Origin: Wurfbainia villosa
Taxonomy: Eukaryota; Streptophyta; Magnoliopsida; Zingiberales; Zingiberaceae
Length of the DNA stretch: 64,000 bases
Assembly (NCBI GenBank): GCA_025175895.1
Contig: CM046000.1
Span: forward strand, 94,720,753 to 94,784,752
Reading direction: 5' to 3'
A program made the position numbers and the translations under genes. Shown one piece after another: positions 46,584-57,213 of this stretch. How positions within the stretch are numbered: position 1 is the first letter of the stretch; each line of letters begins with the position of its first letter. Under the pieces are notes generated by a model. That model did no database searches, was not told the origin of the DNA, and saw only the letters and a program-made list of their open reading frames with translations.

Positions 46584-48182
46584 TTATGAGTAGATGGTGT
46601 TGCCCCTTGCTTTATCTTTGTGTTTCCAATCCATTAACTGTTGGTTCGAGGCTTGTTCTGCCCGGATCTGATCCCGTAAGTTCGATGTAACCGTCAGTGC
46701 CGCCAACCTAACCTGCTCACCTGGTGCTATCAACTCCACTCTTATCTGTTGAAATTCTGATATCAATCTTTGCTGGGTGGTCAACTGTAATAGCATCGCC
46801 GTCTTGCGACTCAGTGCATCCGCCACCACATTAGCCTTACCTGAGTGATAATTAATATTGTAGTCATAATCTTTTACAAACTCCAACCATCGTCTCTGCC
46901 GCATATTCAGTTCCTTTTGAGTAAAGAAATATTTCAAACTTTTATGATCTGTGTAGATCTCGCATCGTTCTCCGTAAAGATAGTGTCGCCAGATCTTCAA
47001 AGCGAAAACGACAGCTGCTAGTTCCAGGTCGTGTGTAGGATAATTCTGCTCATGCACCTTCAACTGACGTGATGCATAGGCAATGACCCTCCCCTTCTGC
47101 ATCAATACAACCCCTAGACCAGTTTTGGAGGCATCAGTGTACACCACAAATTGCCCAGAAGTGTCTGGAACTGCAAGCACAGGTGCTATCATCAGCCTTT
47201 CCTTTAGCTCCATAAAACTCTTCTCGCACTGAGTAGTCCATTCATACCTCACCCCCTTCTTGGTCAACGAAGTCAGGGGTAGCGCAATTCGTGAAAAATT
47301 CTGAATAAATCTGCGATAATACCCTGCTAGTCCCAGAAAACTTCGAATTTCTGTAACATTCCTCGGAGTAGCCCAACTCTGGATTGCCTCCACTTTGACT
47401 GGATCCACCTCTATCCCCCTCTCCGAGACTATATGTCCTAAAAATGCTATTTGTCTTAGCCAAAACTCGCATTTGCTGAACTTAGCGTATAACCGCTTAT
47501 CCTTCAGAGTCTGCAGTACCAGCGTCAGATGTTGTCGGTGCTCTTCGCGACTCTGAGAGTAAATTAGTATATCATCGATGAAGACAATCACAAACTGATC
47601 CAGGTATGGCTGGAAAATCCGGTTCATCAAATCCATAAAGGCTGCGGGGGCATTAGTGAGTCCGAACGGCATAACTAGAAACTCATAATGACCATATCTA
47701 GTTCTGAATGCAGTTTTATGGACATCTTCTCCTTTCACCCTCAATTGGTGGTACCCCGACCTCAAGTCAATTTTTGAGAACACCATTGCTCCCTGTAGTT
47801 GATCGAACAGATCATCGATTCTAGGCAACGGGTACTTGTTCTTGACTGTAACCCGGTTCAACTCCCGGTAGTCAATGCACAACCGCATTGAACCGTCTTT
47901 CTTACGGACGAACAACACTGGCGCTCCCCAGGGTGACACACTGGGTCGGATGAAACCCTTATCCAGTAGTTCTTGTAGTTGCTCCTTCAGTTCCTTCATT
48001 TCGGTGGGTGCCAGGCGGTACGGTGCTTTAGACACGGGGTTGGTTCCCGATATTAATTCTATTCCAAACTCAACCTCCCTGACAGGGGGTAATCCCGCAA
48101 TATCCTCTGGAAATACATCGGGGAAATCCCGGACTACCTCTACTTCCTCCAGACTTGGTTTAAAAGTCTCAGAACTTCCCAT
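46584..48182 (-). CDS. Gypsy reverse transcriptase and RNase H (532 aa)
   Basis: One open frame: EVVRDFPDVFPEDIAGLPP lead-in, palm motifs CIDYRELNRVT, KIDLRSGYHQL, MPFGLTNAPAAF, catalytic FIDDILIYS at about residue 203, then the connection and RNase H (YTDASKTGLG, HDLELAAVVFALK, TDHKSLKY, ADALSRK). Key residues are intact. The frame is separated from protease by a frameshift near 48205-48225 and from integrase by a stop, so it would not be made as part of a polyprotein. Confidence 0.93.
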   Translation of the reverse strand: MGSSETFKPSLEEVEVVRDFPDVFPEDIAGLPPVREVEFGIELISGTNPVSKAPYRLAPTEMKELKEQLQELLDKGFIRPSVSPWGAPVLFVRKKDGSMRLCIDYRELNRVTVKNKYPLPRIDDLFDQLQGAMVFSKIDLRSGYHQLRVKGEDVHKTAFRTRYGHYEFLVMPFGLTNAPAAFMDLMNRIFQPYLDQFVIVFIDDILIYSQSREEHRQHLTLVLQTLKDKRLYAKFSKCEFWLRQIAFLGHIVSERGIEVDPVKVEAIQSWATPRNVTEIRSFLGLAGYYRRFIQNFSRIALPLTSLTKKGVRYEWTTQCEKSFMELKERLMIAPVLAVPDTSGQFVVYTDASKTGLGVVLMQKGRVIAYASRQLKVHEQNYPTHDLELAAVVFALKIWRHYLYGERCEIYTDHKSLKYFFTQKELNMRQRRWLEFVKDYDYNINYHSGKANVVADALSRKTAMLLQLTTQQRLISEFQQIRVELIAPGEQVRLAALTVTSNLRDQIRAEQASNQQLMDWKHKDKARGNTIYS

Positions 48183-48190
48183 TATGTTGA

Positions 48191-48766
48191 CTAGAAATCC
48201 GTTACACCCCTTAACATTTTCTGTGCTCTACATGCTGATATAATAGGTAGATGACTCAACGTGGAGGTTGCATTGAAGATGACAAATCCATCATTTTGTA
48301 GTTTCAGTTTAACCGTCCTTTGTTTACAGTCAATAATGGCCTCGTACCGGGTCAACCAATCCATACCCAGAATTACATCAAAGTCCACCATCTCTAATAC
48401 AATAAGTTCGGCGTACACTGTATAGTTCTGCATCCTTATCGGACAGTTCCTCACTATTCTATTGCTGGTCAGTTCTTCCCCCGAAGGCAAGGACACGTTA
48501 TAGCCGGTAGCCATCCAATCACATGAAATACCTAGTTTTGCAACGTAGGCCACCGATATGAAAGAGTGTGTAGCTCCAGAATCTATTAAGGCATGAGCAG
48601 GTAGGTTGACAATAGAAATTCTACCTGTGATAATGGCCGAATCCGGATCCACCTGCTCCTGTGTCATAACATACACCCTTCCTCTAGTTGGCTCTTTGAG
48701 CTGAGGGCAGTTCATAGCAAAGTGCCCAGACTTCTTGCACTTGTAGCACACATCTGTACCCACCAA
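48191..48766 (-). pseudogene. Gypsy gag zinc knuckle and protease
   Basis: CCHC knuckle C7-x2-C10-x4-H15-x4-C20, then an aspartic protease with LIDSGATHSFI (Asp62) and the ILGMDWL flap-end motif. A second knuckle just upstream (QCPKCNKTHAG) is broken by TAG at about 48770 in place of Gln. The C-terminus runs out of frame before RT. Confidence 0.88.
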
Positions 48767-49642
48767 ACACTAGCCTGCATGAGTCTTATTGCACTTGGGA
48801 CACTGAGTTTTGCTTTCACCTTTGAGAACAGTATGGTCGGTACGTGGCTCTGGGGTTCTTTGTGGTGGCTGCGTCTCGTGGTTGTTTGCCTCGAAACTGG
48901 CTCTGTGCAAACTTCTTCTGACTTGACGCAGGAGGTTCCCTTCCCTGGTAAGTAGACCTCTTAGTCTGTACTTCCTTTATCATGTCATTCCTGTCCCTCT
49001 CTGCCATCAGAGCCTGATCCACAGCCTCTCTGAAGGTGGTAAATCGACTCACCCTGACATCATGACGGATGGCTGCCCTCAATCCCTCGGTGAAATGTTT
49101 CAGCTCCTCTACTGGTTGACTGGCAATCATAGGTACAAAATACCGCCCCTTCTCGAATTCCTTGACATACTCACACCATCGTCGAGTCCCTTAGCGGCTC
49201 TAGGAATTCCACAGCCATTCGGGTTAGTGTCGTAAGTATTTACCATAAAATACCTCCTTGAATTCAACCCAAGTAGTAGCTAAATCCACATTGACGTGCA
49301 CCTCCCACCATATCCGAGCATCGCCCGCAACATGAATATGGCGCACCTCACCTTAGTCGACATCGATGAGTCATATATCATCTCCAATGATCGAATCCAT
49401 CCTTCTGCCACAATCGGGTCTGAGCTTCCCTTAAACTCTGTCGGTCCAAGATCCCTGAACTGCTTGTAAACTGGGTTCACACTGGCTGTGGGACCACTGT
49501 GGGTGTTTCCATGCTCCCTGGCTCTCAACAGCTGTTGGATCTGTTCTCCCTGAATCCGACTCTGTTCCTTCATAATTGTGGCAAGCTCAGCGAGAAACTG
49601 ACTATTTTGCCCCCCTTCACCATTGTTTCTTCGGCCCGCCAT
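48767..49642 (-). pseudogene. Gypsy gag (capsid) pseudogene
   Basis: N-terminal piece 49642-49280 (MAGRRNNGEGG, FKGSSDPIVAEGWIRSLE, the retrotransposon gag motif) shifts frame after MLRAML. The C-terminal piece 49130-48816 has QPVEELKHFTEGL, AVDQALMAERD and a basic linker. The capsid WW-type centre between them is lost to frameshifts and stops. Confidence 0.85.
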
Positions 49643-49810
49643 TCTCCTATAAAACCCGATAACAGCATCGTTATCTCTAATTTATACATAACCCTAAACA
49701 TGATTTCATTAAGACTACTATTTGAAAAGTAAATTTAAAGCTTACAAACGCGGAGATAGATGTATCCGAGTCCTTGATGAGATTGCATGCACACACTGTC
49801 CTTTAGGATC

Positions 49811-49827
49811 GTTCGCTCTGATACCAA
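49811..49827 (-). other. Gypsy primer-binding site (iMet)
   Basis: Minus-strand TTGGTATCAGAGCGAAC next to the LTR end GTTAGA. Confidence 0.85.
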
Positions 49828-49828
49828 C

Positions 49829-50681
49829 TCTAACGACCTAACCCCGTATGCACATACTAAATCCCTAGTCACACATCAACATTACCCATTATATACAAGA
49901 TCAAAATGCCCGACACAATTTATTTTTTTATTCCATCCAGTTTAGCTGTCTCAACTACACACTTAACTCTCAGAACCTGAAGAAAAATAGAACATCAAGT
50001 CAGCTCCCCTCAATCTGGAAACCCTGTTTTGTAGATCCCCCCGGACAATGTGTGTCATGCTCATCATCATCATCCTCAGTTACACCACCTCCGCTTCTTG
50101 TATCTCATTCTGGGTATCATGTTCCCTACCTGAAATTGTTATGTGACATCATGAGTTCACAGCCCAGTAAGTAGATCAATGACAGAGATATAACACAGGG
50201 AGAAGAACAATTCAAAAGAAACATATATCTCTACAACTGTAAATGTAAATTACTGTAGCTCAACATACATTTTCGGTTATACTTTCTGTAAGTCCATATG
50301 AAACCTAACCAATGCTTTTAACATCATATCATTATAACAAGTACAACGAACCCCATCATGCCTTTCTGTTATGCTAACTGTACCTAACCATAAACCCTCG
50401 TGGTACCTCACATTATGCATTTAAAATGCTGAGCCAGTCAAATATCTTAATTTCTTGTGCAATCCTGAGGTACCTCTAGGAAGAAACTAAGGGAATCCGT
50501 CATCAGTCATCAGTCAATCTGTCAATTTGGGTGGGCCCTCCCCGGAGCTCAACCCGGGGAGCCCAACCCTTCCAGGCACCACTAATGCTCATGTACATAC
50601 AGTTAGCTAACTACTAATTTCTGTCGTTTTCTACCATACTCAGTCATAGACGGATAACATAGAACATCTTGAATGGACGTG

Positions 50682-50725
<44 letters not shown>

Positions 50726-52321
50726 TATATATAGCATCTAACCTCATACACAGGTAGATGTTAACATAACTTATTCACATAACATCGAAGCATAAGAAGG
50801 ATCTGATGGACATTTTAGCTAAAGAAATAAGAACATTAAACATCATTGGTGAACAAATATATATATTTATATATAGCATCTAACCTCATACACAGGTAGA
50901 TGGTAATTACACACACATACATATAACATCTAACCTCATACACAGGTAGATGGTAATTACTCATATATATATATTATATAGCATCTAACCTCATACACAG
51001 GTAGACGATATTTATCACATATTATAAATCATTTACAGCATTACAAACAAAAAGATCTTATAAAGGATTAACTAAACATGCTGGCTGAGAACACATATAA
51101 CAGGAAGCATCTACAGACATAAAGCTCATATACATACTAACTTTTCTATCCATCCTAGCATGCTGATTCATTTCCAACAAACTACCCCTTACCTCTATTA
51201 AACATTTATCTGGCTATTAATTGAAGATTTAACCCTCATGTACATCATTCGGTTCACTCAATTCATTAGGACCCCAACAAGTGTATATTCCGTTATTTTC
51301 CCCTTACCGGATGAAACCCTCCATACTAATCCACTCTTAAATTCATCGAATACGATCCTAAAATCCTAGACCGATTCCCCTTCCCTTCCAATGACACCAA
51401 TCTATTTATCCTTTCCCTTTCCCCTGTTCTTCACCTACCAAGAACCCTAATCCACCGGTTCGGTCATCACCATCCAGAATTCCCATTATAGCCCAATGAT
51501 TTAATTCCTAGCCACCTCCCGAGATCTCCCTGCTCCTCACCTCCCTCAAGCCGACGGAAAAACAGCTTCGCTGGTTGCCATTGCTCCATCCAGTCCAAAC
51601 CTCCGCGCTTCCCCCCCTATGCCCCTGCTAGGACACCAACTGGTAACCCAATCCACCGACACGGTGAATTCCCCAAAATCACCGAATTCCAATCCTCCCC
51701 CCCTATCGAGAACCCCCTTCCTCAACTCCAAGATTGAAGGCCCTAATCCCCTTCCCATAACTCTCTGCCTATCGCCTCCACCTAGTCGTCGGATAGCCAC
51801 TCCACCGTTCGCCCTAGCTCAACCTATCCCCAACAACACCGGTAATCCGCTGCGGATGCCTGTTAGAACCTAATCGGGAAATCCCCCCCCTCACCGACGA
51901 GCTTCACTCCTTAACACCCCGACTCCAACTCGCCGCGACCGTCCCTATGAGAAGCTACTAGATTCACCGCCCTCGACAACTCTAGCCAAAGATTACTCAC
52001 CGGGAAGAGGAAGGAGGAGGGTCATGTTGCTCCGGCAGCTTGGCGTCAACTCCGGCAGTAGGGATCGCCTCTTTTGTCATTTGCGGTGGCTCACGGGCGG
52101 AGTCGGGTTGCGCGAATGAAAAGAAACGGGCAAAAGAAAAAAAGAAAAAGGAAAATATATATAGGGGTTCGGCCGGTTAGTTGGGGTTTAGGGTTTTTCC
52201 CTTTCATGCCTCTCACGGTGATTATTTAGGGTGTAAATAGACCCCAAATTTTAACCCCCTTTTTCGATGATTTTCGCCCGTGTATTTATTTATTTATTTA
52301 TTTTTTTTCCGAGACTTGACA
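49829..52321 (-). repeat. Gypsy 5' LTR (right)
   Basis: Matches 42783-45227. The ~50-bp module repeats lie at 50872-51008 and the (TA)n tract at 50686-50730. From about 51520 to 52140 it carries many 1-5 base insertions against the left LTR, while the rest is nearly identical. Confidence 0.92.
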
Positions 52322-52326
52322 ACAAC
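52322..52326. repeat. Gypsy target-site duplication, right (ACAAC)
   Basis: Second ACAAC; TRIM interior resumes with TAACAGGTAGTCC. Confidence 0.88.
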
Positions 52327-52460
52327 TAACAGGTAGTCCAGCTGGGTTAGGAGGACCAGACAGTTGGAAAGAAATCCTGGTGGGTTAAGGATTGGACATC
52401 AAGTAGAGGATGCCCTTCGACGATGGATAGGCTTAAGGGAGGTCAATGTGGTCCTTCATT

Positions 52461-52471
52461 TGAGGGGGGAT
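52461..52471 (+). other. TRIM polypurine tract
   Basis: TGAGGGGGGAT immediately before the 3' LTR start. Confidence 0.8.
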
Positions 52472-52670
52472 TGTTGGAGTATTGAGAATACAATCAAAGT
52501 CCCACATTGGTAAGACATGGAAAAGATAATGTGCTTATAAGATGAAAAGATATCTCTATTGGCATGAGACCTTTTGTGTAAAGGCCAAAAATAAAACCAT
52601 GAGGGCTTTAGGCCACAAGTGGACAATATCATGCCATTGTGGAGATATGTGAATCTTATAGGCACTAACA
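52472..52670 (+). repeat. TRIM 3' LTR
   Basis: 199 bp, same ends as the 5' LTR, followed by CCATC. Confidence 0.93.
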
Positions 52671-52675
52671 CCATC
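52671..52675. repeat. TRIM target-site duplication, right (CCATC)
   Basis: Second copy of CCATC. Confidence 0.93.
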
Positions 52676-52756
52676 ATCCTATAATAAAGACATAAGACCT
52701 TCCTATAGCTGCAAAACTACCAATCACCACCATCGTCGTTTGGAGGCGGTGGAGGA

Positions 52757-53920
52757 TACTAACCCTGGATAAATGTACATAGCATGTCGTACATCTCTAT
52801 CTGATGCCACCCTATCTTAGCATGCTTGAGACTGAGCTCCATAAAGAATGTGTCTAAAATCTCATGGAGCTCCTTCAACTGAGACTCAATGTGGGTAAGA
52901 CGAGCTAACGTCTGCTGCTGAAACACAACTGGGTCCTTGGGAAAATACTCTCCCTCTGGATCCAGCTCTGCCTCCTTAGGTGGTTGCTACTGTTCCATTG
53001 ACCACTCCATTCATCTATAGCCCATTCGCATGCTAGCTAATGCAAAGTTATTTAGAATGATGCGGTCATAAGAGTTTGATAGCGACCTCAAATTCCCCTT
53101 TGAGATATTGATGCCAATGGATGCCAACCTTGCAGTGATAATGTGACCCAAGGGCATATGAATCTTCCCTTGGACTGGAGAGGCAAAGTGAAGTATGCAT
53201 TGGAAGACATTCAATGAAATATTGACATTAAGCAAATTATGCAAAGTGTACATCAGGAATAGATGGGGAGGATGGATCTTGGCCTGACCCCGGGTCACTA
53301 TGGGTAAAAGACATCCAATAATGACTTTGTAAAGAACATTGTCAGGGGAAGATAAAGCATTAATCAAGAAGAGATTTTGACCCAAAGGATGAGGTCGATG
53401 GAAAAAGAACTCATGCATAGACTCTATAGTGACATGGTCAAACGGGGTTGGAAGAGGCGCATCAAGAGTAGGATAAAAGACGAAAGTGTTGTCAGATAGT
53501 CAACACTCCAGAAACTCGTATAGGATCTTAGGAGTGAACTCTAAATCATATTTTACAATGCGAGTGGAGTATATCGAACCATCTCCAACCCTCTTGAGAT
53601 TTGTGTAAAATTCAGTAATGAGATCTGTGTTAAGGGAATGTGTACAAAATACTAGCTTTGCTAACTGATAATGCATGATAAGTTGAATGACATCCCCACA
53701 ATAAGACCTAAAAAATGGCTCATCTAGATAACGCACAGTGATAGGCTGACACGTCCGAGATGGAGCTTGGGATCCATCATCGGCCTCTATCCTACACTTT
53801 TGTCTAAATGTATACAATGCAAATAATCATGAATGCACAACAATTTGGTTAGATCATGAAAAAACATGAATAATTAGTGGTTTAGGGTTTTAGGGTAATT
53901 ACTTTGGTGTCATCTTGGAT
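52757..53920 (-). pseudogene. L1 ORF with plant transposon-associated domain (PF20167-like), pseudogene
   Basis: From 53817 the minus strand reads LDEPFFRSYCG, LITEFYTNLKRV, and FTPKILYEFLE, the layout of the putative plant transposon protein domain found in retroelement extra ORFs. After one stop it continues (HPLGQNLFLINALSSPDNVLYK, IVTRGQAKIHPPHLFLMYTL) to 53011. After two more stops it ends in a coiled-coil-like tail (QQTLARLTHIESQLKEL, about 52,890). A possible first exon MTPK at 53911 and a ~100-base intron (GTAATT...TTTAG) would complete the start; this is inference. Function of the domain is unknown. Confidence 0.6.
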
Positions 53921-55049
53921 GTGAGGTTGTAGACCACAAAAGAAGCAGAAGAACGCCGGAGAAGAACAGTCGAAAGTGATCCCTTGAGCCTAGAAACCTA
54001 GCTTGCCCGGAATTTGTGGAAATAGGAAGAGGAACGAGCTTCCATTAGCTTGATAGAGAGAAAGAGTAGTGTAAAAAGCCTAGGTTTGGAGATTTATGGC
54101 TTATCGAAAGGCAAGATCGCATGAGAAGCTCAGACGGGAAGAAGGTGAGAGTTGTAGAAGAGAGGGTTCACATGAAGAAGCCGAACTGCTAGTGTTCAGG
54201 GTTATAAAATAGCGACAATTAGTCGACTGCTGCCCCTCAACAATCAATTTCTCACATTTCTATGGCTGTGTTACAACACTAGCAGTTGATTGCTAGGGTT
54301 CAATAGTTAGTAGCTCAACTCTCTGTGTCATGCTACAGTAACTTCAATCGACTGCTCTACTGAAGCAGTCGACTGATACCTGAATATTCGGCTGAAATTT
54401 TTTAGGATTGGTTTGTTCAACTCAATTTTGTTGCATTTTATGTGTTCGTCGCATGTGTACCAGTTATACTAGTATTATGCTTGTATTTGTGTATTTGTTA
54501 ATGTGTTTTGACATTTTATTATATTTTTACAAGCATTAATAGCCAAAAATTTTATTCCTAGCATCTTACCCATTCTAGATATTGAAATGCACAATCAAGG
54601 TAAGCCTTATATTTTTGTGAGATGTGATACATCACAAACACACCTTTTATACAAACATACGATATGGCATATGAATCATGACAAGTGTATGAAGTGCAAG
54701 AGGATTATCTAAGCCATAATTCTAATTTTAATTATCAAGGATTAAACCAAATACAAAATTTGACATAATGACAATTAAACCCCTTGAGGGTGTTAAATCC
54801 TCAACCTTTTTTGGCACATCATACTTCTACTCCAATTGTGCCAATTTTGATCGAATTTTCAAACTTCTTCAATTCTATGACACATCCTAAATTTCTTAAG
54901 ATCACAATTCTTATATCATTTCCAATGTATCACATAACCTTCGAAATGACCTAAGGTGCCAACTTCACTATGGTTAGGTTAACTACCTTACCAATTCAAG
55001 TTGACACACCATAACCCATTTAGCGTGAGTGAATCACACTCCTAGGCAC
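53921..55049 (-). other. L1 noncoding between gag and the extra ORF
   Basis: No pol and no gene. Holds a cluster of AGTCGACTG-type palindromes (54210-54390) and AT-rich DNA (54400-54900). The lack of protease, integrase and RT here is what makes L1 look non-autonomous. Confidence 0.6.
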
Positions 55050-56750
55050 TCAATACCTATTGGAGCTCCTTGGGTTAACTAGGTATTCGCTAGGGATAAC
55101 TTCCCTTAGTACCTTCCTAATGACCCTTCTAGGCTTTGAAGCCTTGGTCATTAGAGTCTTATCAAGGTCAACTCTAGAGGTAACTCCCCTTGTAACCTTG
55201 CTAGTGACTTTCCTAGACTTCGTCGAAGCCTTAGTCACTTGACACTTACCATGGTTAGCCTTAGGGATGACTTCCCTAGTAACTTTGATTTTCCTAGATT
55301 TATGGGTGGTTCCATAGTCAAATGGAATGCTATGGTATGTTGGCATAACCTCCTTGGACTTAGGCTTGTGACCCAAGCCTTTCCTATCCTTGGAAGGCTC
55401 TTGCCTCCTAAACCCTAGATTTTGTCCATTAGACCCCATAATTGATTTTTCGATCTTTCTTAGGGTTTTTTCTAATTTCTCAAGTTTTGGCCTCAAAATT
55501 TGATTTTTTGCCACTAATGCCTCAAATTTTGAATTTTCATTTGTTCTTTGGGCATTGTTCCTCCTTTTAGGCATATGCCAATCCTTTTTAGGGTTAATGC
55601 CTAAATGGTTCTCTATCTTCCTAATAGCTTCCTTAGGTAGAATTGTTCTTGAGTTATTGGTTCTAGATTTGTCCTTAAGTAAATTAACATGTTTGACACC
55701 GAAGCAATACAATTTGTTATTTCTAGCATGCTTTTCATGATCAATAGCAAGGAAATTTCTAACATGCTTCCTATCATTACGTAAAGTAAGAGCAGTATTT
55801 AAATTTACCTTAGGGCTTGCCTTAACTCCCCCTACATGTGATGCTCCTCCTTTGACCTTGGTTTGTTTCCCCCCCCCCCCTAGGGCATTGAGTCCTATAG
55901 TGGTCCCTTTGATTGCATTTGAAACAAATAATGTGCTCCCTTCTCTTTCTTATCGGGGTTCCAACCTCCTTTTACTTGTCCTTGACTTTTGGTGTCGGTT
56001 AGGTCTTCTTGACTCGGTTTGGGCATTTACTCTTTTAATGTCCATTTTCCCTACACTCAAAACACATAATATGATTTTTATCTTTATTTATTGTGCTTGA
56101 GTTACCTAGGCCAGAATTTTGAGCTTGCTCTTCTTCTCTTCCGGAGGTAGATAGTTCTTCTTCTTGCTCCGACATAGAAGGCCTAATCTTCTCCCCCTCA
56201 ATCCTAGAGGTGGAGACTTCTTCTACTTTTTCTAACTCTTCCTCGGATGTTGAGCATCCCTCAACTTCTGATTCTTCACGCTCTTGAGAGGATGATGAAC
56301 TTACTTCTTCGGTCTCATTATCATCTCCACTTTAGACCATTGAGCATTCTTGTTCCTTGGCCTCCTCTATTTCTTGAGCCGTTGAGGGTTCTTCATGGAG
56401 CTTAGCTAGCTTACTCCATAGTTCTTTAGCATCCTTAAACTCACCTAACTTGGCCAAAATATCGTTAGACAACAAATTAATCAACATTTTCATTACCTTA
56501 TTATTTGTTTCAAAATATTGGATTTGCTCCTTGGTCCATTTCTTCTTATTGAGTGTTCTCCCCTTCTTATCCTTTGGAGTGTCGAATCCTACTATAACAC
56601 TAATCCAATTATCAAAATCACACAAGAAAATACATAATTCTACCTTTCTAATATTCAAAATTTTCGCGATCAAAGATAGGCGAAACTGTGACATCATCAC
56701 CTTATTTTTCTTAAAACTCCATCTTCTTCTCCTCTAGCGCTTTGGTCCCT
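55050..56750 (-). pseudogene. L1 gag (SIRE-like), pseudogene
   Basis: N-terminus about 56750 (GTKALEEKK, then MMSQF..., 56700-56332 open) with DNWISVIVGFD and ELWSKLAKLHEE, the gag core. An acidic Ser/Glu stretch follows (56300-56130), then a first CCHC knuckle (CFECRENGH, stop, CP; about 56075) and a second (CFKCNQRDHYRTQC, about 55920) in another frame beyond a run of C at 55869-55880. The basic C-terminus 55712-55050 has repeats of K/R-rich TREVIP and TKASxKxRKV type. Several stops. Confidence 0.8.
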
Positions 56751-56773
56751 TGGTTGTTAATCCTTGAAGAGTG

Positions 56774-56790
56774 ACCTATTATGATACTAC
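56774..56790 (-). other. L1 degenerate primer-binding site
   Basis: Minus-strand AGTAGTATCATAATAGG after the LTR end CCTAACA, recognisable but decayed from the iMet type. Confidence 0.45.
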
Positions 56791-56791
56791 T

Positions 56792-56969
56792 TGTTAGGAA
56801 CGTGGCGTCGCAAGAGGGGGTGAATAGCGATTTCACTTCGTCGCATGGAATTCATTTGATCGTCTTCATCTACAAATCTTCTTGGTGCAGCAGAAACAAA
56901 TAACAATAACAAAATACGACAAACACTCTCAATACACAAGATGTAACGTGGTTTGGAACCTAGGGTTCC
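56792..56969 (-). repeat. L1 5' LTR, 3'-terminal 178 bp
   Basis: TGTTAGGAACG with AGAGGGGGTGAATAGCGATTTC, matching 11842 onward. Interrupted at 56970 by LTR X. Confidence 0.8.
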
Positions 56970-57213
56970 TGTTGGGGAATTGATCAGTGCTAGAGGGGGG
57001 TGAATAGCATTTCATCGTGCTTGATGGATTTCGATCGTTTGTCTCTACAATTCGGTTAGCACAGCGGAAATAAAAAATAGAATACGAATATAGAGACAAA
57101 TACACAATCACAACATAAAGATTTAACGTGGTTCGGAACCTCAAGGTTCCTACTCCACGGGATGGGCTCGAATGAGCCCTAGCGATGCCAATCACCACTA
57201 ATAATCAAAACAC
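56970..57213 (-). repeat. LTR fragment X (minus, L1-related family)
   Basis: TGTTGGGGAATTG then AGAGGGGGGTGAATAGC: the end of another SIRE-type LTR on the minus strand, distinct from L1. Cut at 57213 by element D. Its other end is outside the window. Confidence 0.7.

Larger units (their letters stand above)
42783..52321 (-). mobile_element. Ty3/gypsy chromovirus, Tekay/Del-like, inside the TRIM
   Basis: 9539 bp, LTRs 42783-45227 and 49829-52321, TSD ACAAC. The minus strand runs LTR, PBS, gag, CCHC, protease, RT, RNase H, integrase, degenerate chromodomain, purine tract, LTR. RT-RNase H-integrase order and motifs (FIDDILIYS, HNVFHVSMLRRYL, RDMRDRYPELF) identify a Tekay/Del-type chromovirus. 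The LTR 3' terminus reads GTTAGA in both LTRs, not CA. Frameshifts and stops in gag and integrase disable it; RT-RNase H is intact. Confidence 0.93.
42419..52670 (+). mobile_element. TRIM (terminal-repeat retrotransposon in miniature), split by a gypsy element
   Basis: Two 198-199 bp LTRs (42419-42616, 52472-52670) starting TGTTGGAGTATTG and ending GCACTAACA, with TSD CCATC. A PBS follows the first LTR and a purine tract precedes the second. Removing the 9539-bp gypsy and one ACAAC leaves 708 bp. The interior encodes no polymerase and is filled by about four diverged repeats of ~37 bp around GTCCAGTTGGG. Such elements depend on other retrotransposons for RT and integrase. No 5S RNA-like box was seen, so it is not Cassandra. 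Confidence 0.93.
11842..57213 (-). mobile_element. L1: SIRE-like Ty1/copia element lacking pol, host of all other insertions
   Basis: Read on the minus strand, the order is: 5' LTR (56969-56792, cut by X), degenerate PBS, gag with two CCHC knuckles (56750-55050), noncoding, an ORF with a plant transposon-associated domain (53900-52757), noncoding, a purine tract and the 3' LTR (about 40914-40117, then 12715-11842). Between gag and the 3' LTR, after removing TRIM, gypsy and L2, there is no protease, integrase or RT. The left edge begins TGTTAGGAACG and follows TCTTA. The same terminus recurs at 56792, which ties the two ends together, with roughly 15% divergence by eye. The family was probably mobilised by an autonomous SIRE relative. 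Confidence 0.7.

Noticed and set aside
53500..53817. L1 extra ORF as an envelope gene
   Set aside because: No signal peptide or membrane segment is visible. The sequence pattern fits the plant transposon-associated domain instead.
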